Of a stretch of DNA of 64,000 bases, positions 21,601-33,500 are shown one piece after another. Location: assembly GCA_964023275.1 (NCBI GenBank), contig OZ029921.1, positions 1,254,501-1,318,500 on the forward strand, read 5' to 3'. A program made the position numbers and the translations under genes. The DNA comes from Norana najaformis (lineage: Eukaryota; Annelida; Clitellata; Crassiclitellata; Hormogastridae). A model generated the notes under the pieces. That model was not told the DNA's origin and did no database searches. It saw only the letters and a program-made list of their open reading frames with translations. Numbering within the stretch: position 1 is the stretch's first letter; each line of letters starts with the position of its first letter.

Positions 21601-24441
21601 ATGCCTTCGACGTCGAGCAGCGAGGACAATAATTACTTCCGGTTGCCGAGGCTGCCCTGGCTCGTCGTGGTTCCGCCCGGATTGGCACTTCTCGCGGTAA
21701 GGATAGCGCTATATAACCGACGAATTATATTACGCGTGCATATCGGTTTCATACTGTACAATATGTGAAGTTTTATAGCGCTTTCTAAAGCAATTTACAG
21801 ACTCTACAGTATCCTGACAGCAACGTGACATACGAAGCCCGTATGACAGTATTCCCATATGGGCTCCATTTGTCCCATATATGGATCTACGTACATCACT
21901 ATGCATTAAACCCAACTGAGAGACTATGAAACCAACTATCTTCGAATGTACTCTTGAAGATACAATGATGAAAGTAAAATGCCTATAATAAAATACTACT
22001 ACTACTACTACTACTACTAATGATGATGATGATGATGATGATAACAACAACAATAAAGTGGATTTGTGTTAAATGTTAACTCTGTACAGACGCAATCAGA
22101 GGAGTTTTCTTAAAGAGGCGTTACATAAATATCAGTTTTAAATTACATTACACATACTGATTTTAGGCAGCGGCGCTGAAGCCTGATCTCATACCGTTCG
22201 ACTACCTTGGTCCGCTGAAAGGAATCCTAGAGAGGGCTATAAAAGATCATCCGACTGTAGTTCGACGAACGTTAGTTACTTCCTTACTTACCCACCTAGC
22301 TAGATTCGTAACGAGGTAAATTAAGATCTTTGACAGCTGTAATGTAAAAGAGATAGGGCCTACGTTACGACTAGTAAGCATGCATATTCGCACACATAGG
22401 GCAGTTACAGTCAGGTAGAGTAAGAAAGACAGACAGACAGACAGACAGACAGGAAGAGAGATAGAGATAAAGACACAGATAAAGTCAGACAGATAGACAG
22501 GCAGGCAGACAGGCAGAGAGACAGAAATATAAGACAGGGAGAGAGATAAGGACAGAGACAGAGAGAAAGGCAGGCAGGCAGACAGGAAGAGATATAGATA
22601 AACACAGAGAGACAGACAGGCAGACAGACAGACAGACGGCTTTCTGCTACGATAGTCATGCTTTCTCTCAAACTGACCACCAATCACCTCTTGCGGAGAA
22701 TTGACTTGATATAGCGCCGGCGAAAGAGCCGGTTTCCCGAACACATTTATTGTGTGACGGGCACGTAGGCCTACATTACATCATGTTACATCAAATTAAC
22801 TACATATTATATGGCTGGCTTTTGTAACTTGTCTCTGTCATTTTCTTCAGGGCTGCCATCACGTTTCTGATGCATGGTCTCGAAGCCATTTACGCTACAC
22901 GCTTTGCACTGTAGGTACTATTATATCGCTTGCTACCTGGTTATTTTACATGTACCCGCCCCAATAGCAACGTCATGTGAAGTCCATATGACAGAATTCC
23001 CATGTGGGCTCCATATCTCTTACCACGTGGGACCACTTACCCTTTTCTCTCTTTCTGCTCCAATTTCAAACACCATCCACCGTAGCCGTCTGATTGTCTG
23101 ACTCCTGGATCTTGACCTGGAACCGAACACTTTCTGCCTATCGATTTTATTTTGACTAAGCGCCTGTGAATAAGCAGGTTCCCACGACTTAGCTTTCGTT
23201 GGGCGCTGTAGACATCTCGAGATTACGATCACGACACACGAAGCCCGTGCGGGAATATCGGCGACTGTGAATGTGACGAAAAAGCGCGTCAACTTTACAT
23301 GCTGGCGACACCTAGTTTCAGCTTATGCAAGCGGTCACGATGTTTTCCATTTCACTACAGTAGCGAATGTATAATATTTGCCATATCGTCATGTACTTCA
23401 CGAGGTGTCTGACTCGTTTAACACTCTTTGACCTTCTCTAACACTCTCTGACCTTCCAATAAGGCAGCTGTAAAAAGACACAAGGTGTCGCTAGCAAATA
23501 CCGTGGGTAAATCATTGCGAACGCACTATGGTTTTCACTTCCACAGAGTCCTCTGTCGTTGTGTGGGCTTCACGTGTCCTACTATTGGGACGGTAACCTG
23601 AAGAGAGCATATCCTCTCCCCTTTTCTTTCCACCCCTTCTCTTTTCTACCCCTTCTCTTTCCTGCCCCTTCTCTTTCCTATTCCCCTTCTCTCCCCTTCT
23701 CTTCTGTCTCCTTTTCTCTCCTCCTATGGGCCTCTGAAAATCGCTACGTGTGTAGCTAGTAAACATTTTCAAGCGAGTCATTGAGACTCGATTACTTCGG
23801 TCGGTCATTTCGAGTGGACAAATATAGATACACTGGTTTGTTTATTACCAAATCAACATGGTTCGATTTTTGTTTGTAAACAGTGGGGGGGAACCATAAC
23901 AAGATCACAATGACGGAAATGAACCAGGATGAACCAATTAAAGGCTATAGCTACAGACAGACAGACAGACAGACAGACACACACACACACACACAAACAG
24001 ATGCACCCAGATACACAGACAGGCAGACAGACAGACACACACAGACGTACACACACAGATACGCAGACGGACACACACACAGATACACAGACAGACACAC
24101 AGAGATATATGGACAGGAAGACAGACAGACACACACAGACACACAGATATACACACAGGAAGACAGACTGTCAGGTCCGAGTCAGACAGCGAGACACAGG
24201 CAGACAAACAAGACAAATGGAGGGAGGGAGGCAGACTGACAGCAACAAGCATACGGACAGACAGACATACATGTATGGGGCAGACACAGAGACGATCGTT
24301 ATTTCCGGTTGTTGCCTGTATTTTGTCAGTCGGAAGAAGCTGGACCTAGGAGTGGCACTGGCGTGGGGACTACAGACCTTCATCTACGGTGTCTTCTCCA
24401 TCATTCCACTGCGCCGTCACTTCAGGAAGAAGAGGTCATAA
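21601..24441 (+). CDS. TMEM254: Transmembrane protein 254 family (138 aa predicted)
   Basis: Four exons: 21601-21696, 22167-22315, 22851-22910 and 24330-24441 (stop TAA). Phases are 0, 2 and 2, and all introns are GT-AG. Recognisable blocks are a first membrane segment (LPWLVVVPPGLALLA), IPFDYLGPLKGILERAIKDH, a middle segment with MHGLEAIYA, and a last segment AWGLQTFIYGVFSIIPL ending in the basic tail RRHFRKKRS. These match human TMEM254 (IPYQNLGPLGPFTQYLVDHH, IHVGESLYA, LQTFFFGI, basic tail) as I remember it. Function in the family is poorly known; it is a small multi-pass membrane protein. The exon 2 donor choice adds about 14 residues relative to human. That is the least certain junction. 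Confidence 0.85.
22420..22640. repeat. (ACAG)n-rich microsatellite in TMEM254 intron 2
   Basis: ACAG/GAGA tetranucleotide tract with interruptions. Confidence 0.9.
23140..23240 (-). repeat. LINE 3' UTR fragment (GATTAC-tail family)
   Basis: taagcgcctgtgaataagca, then ggttcc...ctttcgttgggcgctgtaga..tctcgagattacgat. Same element end as 19,556 and 63,505. I am not sure which strand is the element's sense strand. Confidence 0.55.
23950..24270. repeat. (ACAG)n/(CA)n microsatellite in TMEM254 intron 3
   Basis: About 300 bases of ACAG, CACA and GATACACAG repeats directly before the last TMEM254 exon. It gives long spurious open frames on both strands. Confidence 0.9.
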
Positions 24442-25825
24442 AGGTCATGCACCCTGCAGAGGCCCCATCTGAGGTCACATGCAAAGGGGTCACACGAACT
24501 GGACACACACCATGACGAACCGTCTAGGGAGTCCATGAAGGGACTTCCAACCAAAACAAGCAGTCTAGGACAAAGGGTGGAATTCTTTTTATCCAGATTT
24601 TCATAAATGAAAATATATTACCTTTTTTTCATAATAAATAGTAATTACTCTAATTCAGAGACAATCGTGTTTCCTCTGTAACCTTCCTTCCCTTTTCCAT
24701 TAGGGCCGCAGAATTTTTTTACCTCCATAACACTTTGACACACACCAGAACATCAAGCATGTCACATACAATTCCTGCTAGAAATTTGAACAGTTCCAGC
24801 TGATGCAAAATGAACCTCTTCCGATAAACTTTAGAACTGTTGTTACGCAGCTATGTTTCATTGCCTTTAAGAGACACCTAAACGGCACTAGAGGCTATAA
24901 ATGTTCTGATATGTACATAAATATACAAACATATATAAATACGTGCATATATATACATATATACATGTCAAACATACATCACACATACATATACATACAC
25001 GCACATTCACATATACACATATACGCACATTACAAAGCAAGTTCTGCTATTACACTGTATGAAACATGGCCGCCAACTTCACAGAGCTTTACAATATGAT
25101 CTCTTTGTAGCATACTACTTGCTATGGCCCTCTAAGGGAGCATCATGACATGTTCCTGCGTAAAGGATTTCCACTCCAAAGCATTTCAATACCAACAAAC
25201 GGATTTCAAAGCCATCTTCAAAGTGTTTAATAATCTTTGACCATTGCACGTAATAATGACACCACAAATAATAGCACCTTCATAACTCGTAAACAAAGTG
25301 TCCGGCGGTTTCAACCAAGGTACAAACTGTTTAAAAGCCTAATAAAAATTTACATATAATTAATTACCGAAACAAATTATTCTTTCCTCCTTGTGCATTC
25401 AGCTACATGTAATTATCTGACTTACAATATGTTTACCCTGTAAACAAATCCAGGGAAAACATAATGTAATTCAGATGCACAAACATAAGTCGTAATATGC
25501 ATGTAATGTAATACAACTTGAGCTATCTATTCAGAAGCCCTGTTTAATATTATGGTACCGTCACAACGGCGGTAAAAATACTGTTTTCAGGTCTATTCCA
25601 AAACTTGCTCCGCACTGGTGCAAAGCTGGCAATAGATAATCACTTGAAATGGACGCAAGCAGACCAAGCAAAAGCTACCTCCACGCAAAGCTGTGACTAT
25701 ATTCCACACAGTTAGTTGCCTACGACAAGACTATTATCTGCAAACTATGCAACTGCATACACGTTGGCAGATGCTCCCGGCGTCTGAACACAAGGCAATC
25801 TAAATAAATACGGCTAGAATGTGTA
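24442..25825. other. Intergenic, no gene seen
   Basis: AT-rich sequence with an ACAT/ATAC tract near 24,905-25,030. A weak peptide (FIAFKRHLNGTRGYK, 24,860-24,905) resembles a LINE C-terminus but is too short to call. Confidence 0.5.
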
Positions 25826-25829
25826 CGCA

Positions 25830-26290
25830 AGAATAACGGTATTGTCCATGCACAGGTTTGCCAGAATAACGATACTGTCAGAACGTGGTTATCGGAATTC
25901 GATTGGAACATACACCAAGGCTTCAGAATTTTAGATTGTCAGAACAACCAAAATATGAGGTTGTACACATCAAAGGTTGTCAGATTTAAAATTCGGAATT
26001 ATCCTGAACCTCAGTATTATCGGAATATCTGAACTTTACAACATAGTTACAAACTCAGAACATGCATCTTATAACAACTAGGGTTTCAGGATATTGCACC
26101 AGAATTTAACTCCAGACTGTCCGTCTGTGAAGCATGATTGTCAGAAAATGCAAGTCTCAGATTATTGAACTCCTAGCTGTCAGGATTTACAGATATCTGA
26201 TTATTACTGCATAACTGGCAGAGCATAAAATGGTGAACTGTCAGAATTTAAAACGGTAGACTCAGAACTGTCAGAATATAACCAAAGAAT
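25830..26290. repeat. Degenerate tandem repeat
   Basis: The words tgtcagaa/ctgtcagaattt recur about every 30-40 bases, with strong divergence. Confidence 0.4.
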
Positions 26291-26970
26291 GTTGGAACAA
26301 ACATGTTTAAAATCGCAGTTAAAATCGGAGTTTTTGGGGAACTTGCCTCTACTAATTGTCCCACTGCCTCTTTTTATGGTCCCATAGTGATATTCCCAAA
26401 AAATTCACAGTATTTGAATTTCATAGTGGGCCAACACAAGTTGTAGATGTGACCCTCTTTATGGCTGTTAGATCTAAATGCCTCTTGCCACAGAAATCCT
26501 TGGTATCCACACAACTTTAACCCACAGTTAAAAGAGAAATGTCTGAAAACAGACGAGTCTAAATTTAAACCCAGTCTGAATTGTAAAATTATTTTAATTA
26601 CGTAGAGGAGATGGGCATCAAAACAGAAACTATATTCTCTTGTTTCAACAACAAAATGCTGGATTAAGAAAATTTCCTGGGTGGTTTAAATCATCCAGTA
26701 ACAAGACTATGAAGAAATTTGCAATGTAATGTATTCCGTTATTTATCTAGCTCCTCTTCATGATTTTTCATACAACAAAGAATATCAGACTGTCATAGCA
26801 AACTAACACAAAACTTTGCCAGCAGCAAACAAACTAACATCAAAAAACTACAAAGAAAACTGTTGACCTGATCTTTTAAAAAAACAAGGCAACCACGAAC
26901 TGGCAGAGCAAGTAATAGTAACGTAAGTCGATGCGGGTGTAAACATAATCTTTGATGGCGCTCCCACATT

Positions 26971-27043
26971 TCACCATTTTTTAGTTCGGTTTGTGACCGA
27001 TTGGGACTTCTTTTTTGAGAAGAAAGTAGTACTGTCCTCATCA
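26971..27043 (-). CDS. SCHIP1: Tentative last coding exon of SCHIP1
   Basis: The acceptor TTGTCAG at 27,044 joins the phase-2 end of the previous exon to give [15 protein letters not shown]... and a stop at 26,971. Vertebrate SCHIP1 ends RHAESQQKHMAEKMPAK instead, so only length and basic character agree. Confidence 0.35.
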
Positions 27044-27480
27044 CTGACAAGTATTCCTACTCAGAGCTGGCTTCCAACTAACTTGGACTTGAGTCGCGTG
27101 TCGTATTCCTGCGCTCTTCTGTTTAAACACATAGAATGCAAAGCTAAGGCAAGTTAAAGTGAGGTAATATTAGGAAAGGTGATTACTAAGGTAAGGTAAA
27201 GTAAGGTAAGGTATGATAAGGTAAGGTAAGGTATGATAAGGTAAGGTAAGGTAAGGTAAGATAAGGTAAGGTAAGGTCAGGTAAGGTAAGGTAAGGTAAA
27301 TACAACTAAAGAGAAGACCCACAACACTCTGAGATGTTCTTCAAATGTGCTACAGAAGTATTCAGCTAAACACCATAGTGACTAGACAAGCTGTCTTTGT
27401 GATCAGTATGGCTTGCTTAGGAGCATTTGTGTAGCGCCTTCGGAGGACCTCCCAAAGGCTCTCATCATCATAGCCATCAC

Positions 27481-27531
<51 letters not shown>

Positions 27532-30500
27532 CATCATCATTGCCATCACTTTCATATAAATCATCCTCATTTTACTCCTCGTCTTCCTCCTCCTCCTCCT
27601 CCTCCTCCTCCTGCTTCTTAACATCCTCATCGTCGTCGTCGTCATGCTCCTCCCCTCTTCATTCTCGTCACGCTGCGTCAGCCGTTACCTTGTAAGGTCT
27701 TCAATGTCGACAAGCATTGAATCCTGTGCCATGTGAAGATCATCCCGTTCGACCAGCAGCTCCATCAGCTCAACATTGAATGCTACAGACACACAAGTAA
27801 AACTGGCTCACATTTAACATAACTGTACACAGCTTTCTATAGCGACCGTATGGCCACGACCCTGCTCATTTTTCAATGAATTTATCGGGTGAGCACTTTT
27901 TTTGAGTTACTTAAAAGATGAGCTACATTAAGTGTCTTTAAAAACACATACATGCAGTTAACGAGCAATTAATTAATCACTGACTAAACTAACAGTGCCT
28001 TGTGAGGTACATAAAAGGTGCTAAATAAATGTTCACATACATACATACATACATACATACACACATTTATGCACACACACATATACATGCATACATCCAT
28101 ACATACATACACATATATACATATATACACACATTTATGCATACATACACAACATACTCATATATACATACATACATACATACACACACACATTTATGTA
28201 CACACACACACACATACACATATATATATATATATGGGCCAGCAAAGAAGTTTAATTAATTAATTGATTAATTAATTGGAGAGGACATACATTCGATTTG
28301 AGCATGCATGTCGTTGACGACGACCTGTAGTTGGCCGAGATTCATTCGTCTCAGCATCGGTTTTGTCAGCCGACCGGTCTTTCCGTCACCGAATCCAGGA
28401 ATACCAACCTACGAAGAACAGAAGCACCATAAACATAATCATAATCATCATGGTCATAAGCACCATAATCATAATCATCATCAAAGTCATAATCAAAATC
28501 ATTACAATCATGGTCATAATCACCACAATCAAGGTCATAATCACCATAATCAAGGTCATAATCACCATAATCATAATCATCATGGCATAAGCACCATAAT
28601 CATAATCATCATGGTCATAAGCACCATAATCATAATCATCAAAGTCATAATCACCATAATCAAGGTCACATTCACCATAATAATAATCACCATCATCATG
28701 GTTGTTGTCATTACCATAATCATTTCCATTTTTCTCGTCACCTTCACCATCATCACAATTATCACCACCACCACCATGTTGATCATCACTGTCGTCATCA
28801 TCACAACCACCACCATCCTTTCATCATCACAGACAATGAAGTCATCGTTGTTAAATACACATTTCTCTTTCTCAGCCCAAACCACAAACTTCGACAGGCG
28901 CCTCGTGACAGAGTCATCAACATTCGTCACAATTACTTCAGTCACTCGTAAAAGTCACTTACAATATCCGCTATCGGTGACTTCCTCCGTGACTGCTTTT
29001 CCAGCTGGAGTTGCATGTGAGCCATCGGACGAACCTGGACAACAAACACATCAAGCCGATGATTTACATGACGGAATGTGGCTTTGCTTTGCAAAATACA
29101 GACCATCAATTTGTGCTTTGTGCATTTAGCTGTCAGAACTGGTGAGGTTTCCTGATTGGAAGGAATTTAGTAACAACTGAAAAGAAGAGAGAACTTAATG
29201 GCGTCATGATCTATTCGGTAACATACTTGGTCTCTAAACTAACGATTGCGGGTTCAAACCTGCCCAGCAGACTTCGTGTACCGACCCTGGACAAGTTGTT
29301 TACGTAAAGATTTCTCTGTCATCAAGCAGTTGACTTTTGTACCGGTGTAAGTCGTGAAGTAAACGGTAGGCCCTAAGTCTTGTGATGTACCGACCATGTG
29401 TCCAGGACCTTGGAATTCGTCCACTGCCAGCTCACAGGCCAAAGAGCAGGTATTTTCCAGGCATAAGATTCAGATTTATTGATACTTTGCGCCTAATAAT
29501 ATGCTTTATATAAACAAATTGAAATTCCATCTTTTATGTGACTCTTAGTAATGCCCTGACAACTGACGCTAACACGGTGGTCCATACAGGTGGACCTTAA
29601 ATGGCGTGGCGCCCATTCAAATGGGCAGCATTGGTGAAGGATCTCACCCGATTAATTCATTGAAAAAATTAGCAGAGTCGAGGTCATAAGGTCGCTATAG
29701 AAATAAACGTTTACATTTACACTTACACTGTAAAGCACCCTAGAAGTAGCTCGCTAATCATGGCGCATTATAAATGGTCTCATGGAGAGTAAGACTGCAA
29801 ATCTTTTGCTAGGAAGGAGTGGGTTTTGACGCCGTAAACCCCCATAAGTACAGTCTTAGGGTAAAGGATCTCCCTGACCGAAGTGCAACAGCGACAACCG
29901 CAGTGCAACAGTTGCTCATAAATTTCAGCAACCGTCCACAGTTCCTCGTCTCTCCCTGTCGTCATTTCACATGCAAATGAACCAGCTCATGAATAATTCA
30001 TGTGCACGGCTGGCCAATAAAGCTTCCAGACTCCGCTTCCCTGAAAGGCAGGCACAGGGCGAGGAAAAAGGTGCAATGGACGGCCTGGAAAATATGCAGC
30101 AAAGCCGGAAATTTGCCAAGCGCGCTGTGGAGCCAAACGCAGCCGCGTCTCCCATCGGTCGCCATTGACGAGTCAATAATGACGACGTCAACATTCACGA
30201 CACATCGAATTATGTCTGCTCCTCCATGAGGCGATCGTTAAAGATGTCTGTCTGGACGTGGACTGCTTCGTGCATAACCTCTAATAGCAACTGGACGCAT
30301 GTACAAGTAGCTTATCTGATGCACTTATAGATTCACTTGCGTTAACTATGTCCTATATATTCACATCTATGATTTATTGATTGATTGATAGGGCTCCCTT
30401 TATTGACTTGTCTCACACACACACACACACACACACACACCACCACCACCACCACCACACCACACCACTGACTTGTCAATATATATGTATATATATACAT

Positions 30501-33500
30501 ATATATCTATACATGTACAATTCATTGATTTGTTGTTTGATTGATTATGGATTGATTGATAGCCATTTACTAATTGTCCATCCACCTGATCCTACCTTTA
30601 CCTGATCATTACCATTATCACCTGTCGTTGCTTACCTGTGCCAGCGCCAGTCGTGCCTCTGCCTGAAGCCTCGCCTGTCTCGTGAAGAAGTCGAGCTCTT
30701 CCTTTGGGGCGCTGGTGGTGCTAAGAGGCACCATTGACTGCAGGGAATTCTTGGACGATGCCAGACTGGTCGAAGACGACAGCGAATGAAGCACCTGTAT
30801 GCAAACAACATGAAAAAGGAGCTACATAAAGGCTCTCATGCATATCAATTTATTCATTTCCCTACATATCATAAAGTTATGCTGTGTGGCAGGTTCTTAA
30901 AGACGCTATATTAATCTCCAGACAGATGCATGCATAGGTAAACACACTTGCTTTGTCTAAAACTGTCCTCAGCCGAGGACTGGCTGCACCACGGACAATT
31001 TTGTGCCGTCTGTTTCTGTCTTTTGTCTCCTGTAATAACTGGTCGAAAGATAATTCAGTCCACGACTTGATGTTATTGATCCATGTCATCCTGAGTCTTC
31101 CCCGAGCACGGGATCCAGGAACTGAGTCTTGGATGACCTCTTTCGCTAGGCAGTCTCTGCTCTTTCGTAGCACATGCCTGAAGTATGAAAGCTTCCTCTG
31201 TTTGTTTGATCCAAGTAGACTCCACGCCTGCCGTCTCTAGGACCCACTCGTTGTCTTCTTAGCAGTCCGCGGTACTGTAACAATCTAAGAATCGTACACT
31301 AGAAACCTCAAAAACCGCAGAAAGGCTCACAGATTGTCTGGCCGTTTGTATGTGTGTCTGGCTACAGGAAGCACGGAATTTCTGGCTACCGGTCCTCACC
31401 GTTAAGACTAAGAATTTGAAGTGGCCCATTGAAAGAATGGTTCTCAATTGTATCCCAACGGACCATTTCTACATCGTCCCCTTAAGAACTTCCCCAACAG
31501 ATTCTGAGTAGAAACTCTCACTTGAGCTCTCTTCCTCAGTTTCTGCGCCTCCTCTCTCCTCCACCACGTCTATCACAGCACCACAATCCGAATAACAATA
31601 ATATCCACTTTGTCGGGAACCGATGAAGCTGATAACGACCGACCGATCCTAGCCGAGCGGCCACGAAGAACTACGGCAAATAACGAAACTTGTACTTAAT
31701 GTCGATAAGCCGACACCAGATCTCGAAACACCAAGAACAGAATCCATAGCGTCGCAACTACCATCCAACCTCATATCAAGATGAAGCTCGGTTTCGATTC
31801 GTAGCCACGATAACCGCTTCCCAAGCGCGATAGTAATCCATCAACCTCGCTTCTGCTCGTTGACGATCGTGTTAACCAAACTCCGTTACGCCGAGCCGGA
31901 TTATCTCGGTTTCGACTGGGGTGCGTGACCTGAATCTTCCCCGGACACGCTCCCAAGAGGAAACGCAGATTTTCCGTATTACTTGGTCCTGTATCGATCT
32001 TGCCTCGCGGAATGGATTCGGCTAGGATCGATAGGCATGAAGCAGTTTTGAAAATGCGTTCGGGTTGGCGAAGCAAAAGAAACTGGTGACGATTTACGAT
32101 CGCTGCGCAACCGGAAAAGCTTCGGACCGCTTAAAACAATTCGGCTGCGATATTATTTATGTCGGAAATGTGTATTTATTGTCAAATGGACGCTTCTATC
32201 AGTGTATACGACTGATTAACAGTGGCCATTTTCTCGATACATCTGCAAGTAATGGTCTAATGGTTAGCGCACCAGACTCACAATCTAGAGAACGAGGTTT
32301 ATATCCCCGTCTATATAGAAAAATGTTTTGATATTTTCTGCTCCATTTGTGGCTCATAGCAAATCTGGCCATAAAATGAGTACACCGACCGTACGCTGTC
32401 GCTGGGAAGATCAGGCAGGAAAGAAAAGGACTGACCACCTGCCCATATATGCCGAGGCTAAGAAAATGAAGTCGCTAGGATTCTTTATGGGGCAACTGAT
32501 TGATTGTAATGTATGTACATCATTTTTTCAGCCTCGGCCGTATTACGACTGTACACTGTCGGTGGTAAGCTGAGGCAAAGCAAAGGACTGGTCATACGCC
32601 GAGACTAAGAAAATGAAGTCGCTATGATTTTTATGGTGATACTGATTGACTGTGGTGTAAGTACAGTGCTCTTTTACCATACTACGGCGCTCAGTAAATC
32701 ATCTTGTTCTTATTAATACGGGATTATGGGAGAGTTGTTTTTATGTGCGATTTCCCTGAATGCAGGTGGTTTCCAGCTGCAGTACCTGGCTGCCAGACTT
32801 GACGGATCGGTAGTCCTCCCTGGAAGATGATGATGAAGACATCCTCTCGACCATGAAACCGGTTTCCGCTGCGGATTCGGCCTCGGTCGAAGCCTCGTTG
32901 ACAAAGCACATCTGAAGGTTCATGGCACTGTGCAGTCGCACCTGGAGACTGGGCTTCTTGAAGAGGCGGTCAGAGGCACCGGCGCCAGTGGTGCCAAAAT
33001 GATCTTCATCCAATCCCATCGCCAGCTTCTGTCGTATCTTCTCGCGGTCATTCCGCTGTGACTTCAAGCAGAAACAAACAAGCAAGTGGCAACGTGAATG
33101 AATTTGATTGATTTATTGAATGGATTGATTGATAGCCGGTTACTGACTTGTCAATATATATGTACATATACCACTGATTGATTGGTGGATTGATTAATTG
33201 AATGATTGATTGCCGAATGAATGAATGAATGGAAATACGTTTCCTGTTGCATCAAAAAACCACTCAAATAGCTACCAGCCAGCCTATCGCCCCATCAGAC
33301 ACTCCATAAAACAATCTTATTATTGCACCCCATCAGAAATCTCACTGAAACAACCTTCCTATCACAAGAAACTCCATGAAAACAATCGCCCTTTTGCACC
33401 CCATCAGAATCCCAATAAAACAATCTTCCTATCGCATACTTAAAGGAAGTCTATTCCCATAAACAGAAACACCCACAGAAAACAACTAGCCAATATGCAC

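Noticed and set aside
23929-24329. Plus-strand frame running into the last TMEM254 exon
   Set aside because: The first two thirds are ACAG/CA microsatellite; only 24,330-24,441 is coding, by splice phase and homology.
27165-27300. Telomere-like repeat
   Set aside because: The unit is GGTAA, not a known telomeric unit, and it is internal to a gene intron.
28308-29129. 273-codon plus-strand open frame
   Set aside because: Low-complexity satellite translation overlapping two real SCHIP1 exons on the other strand.
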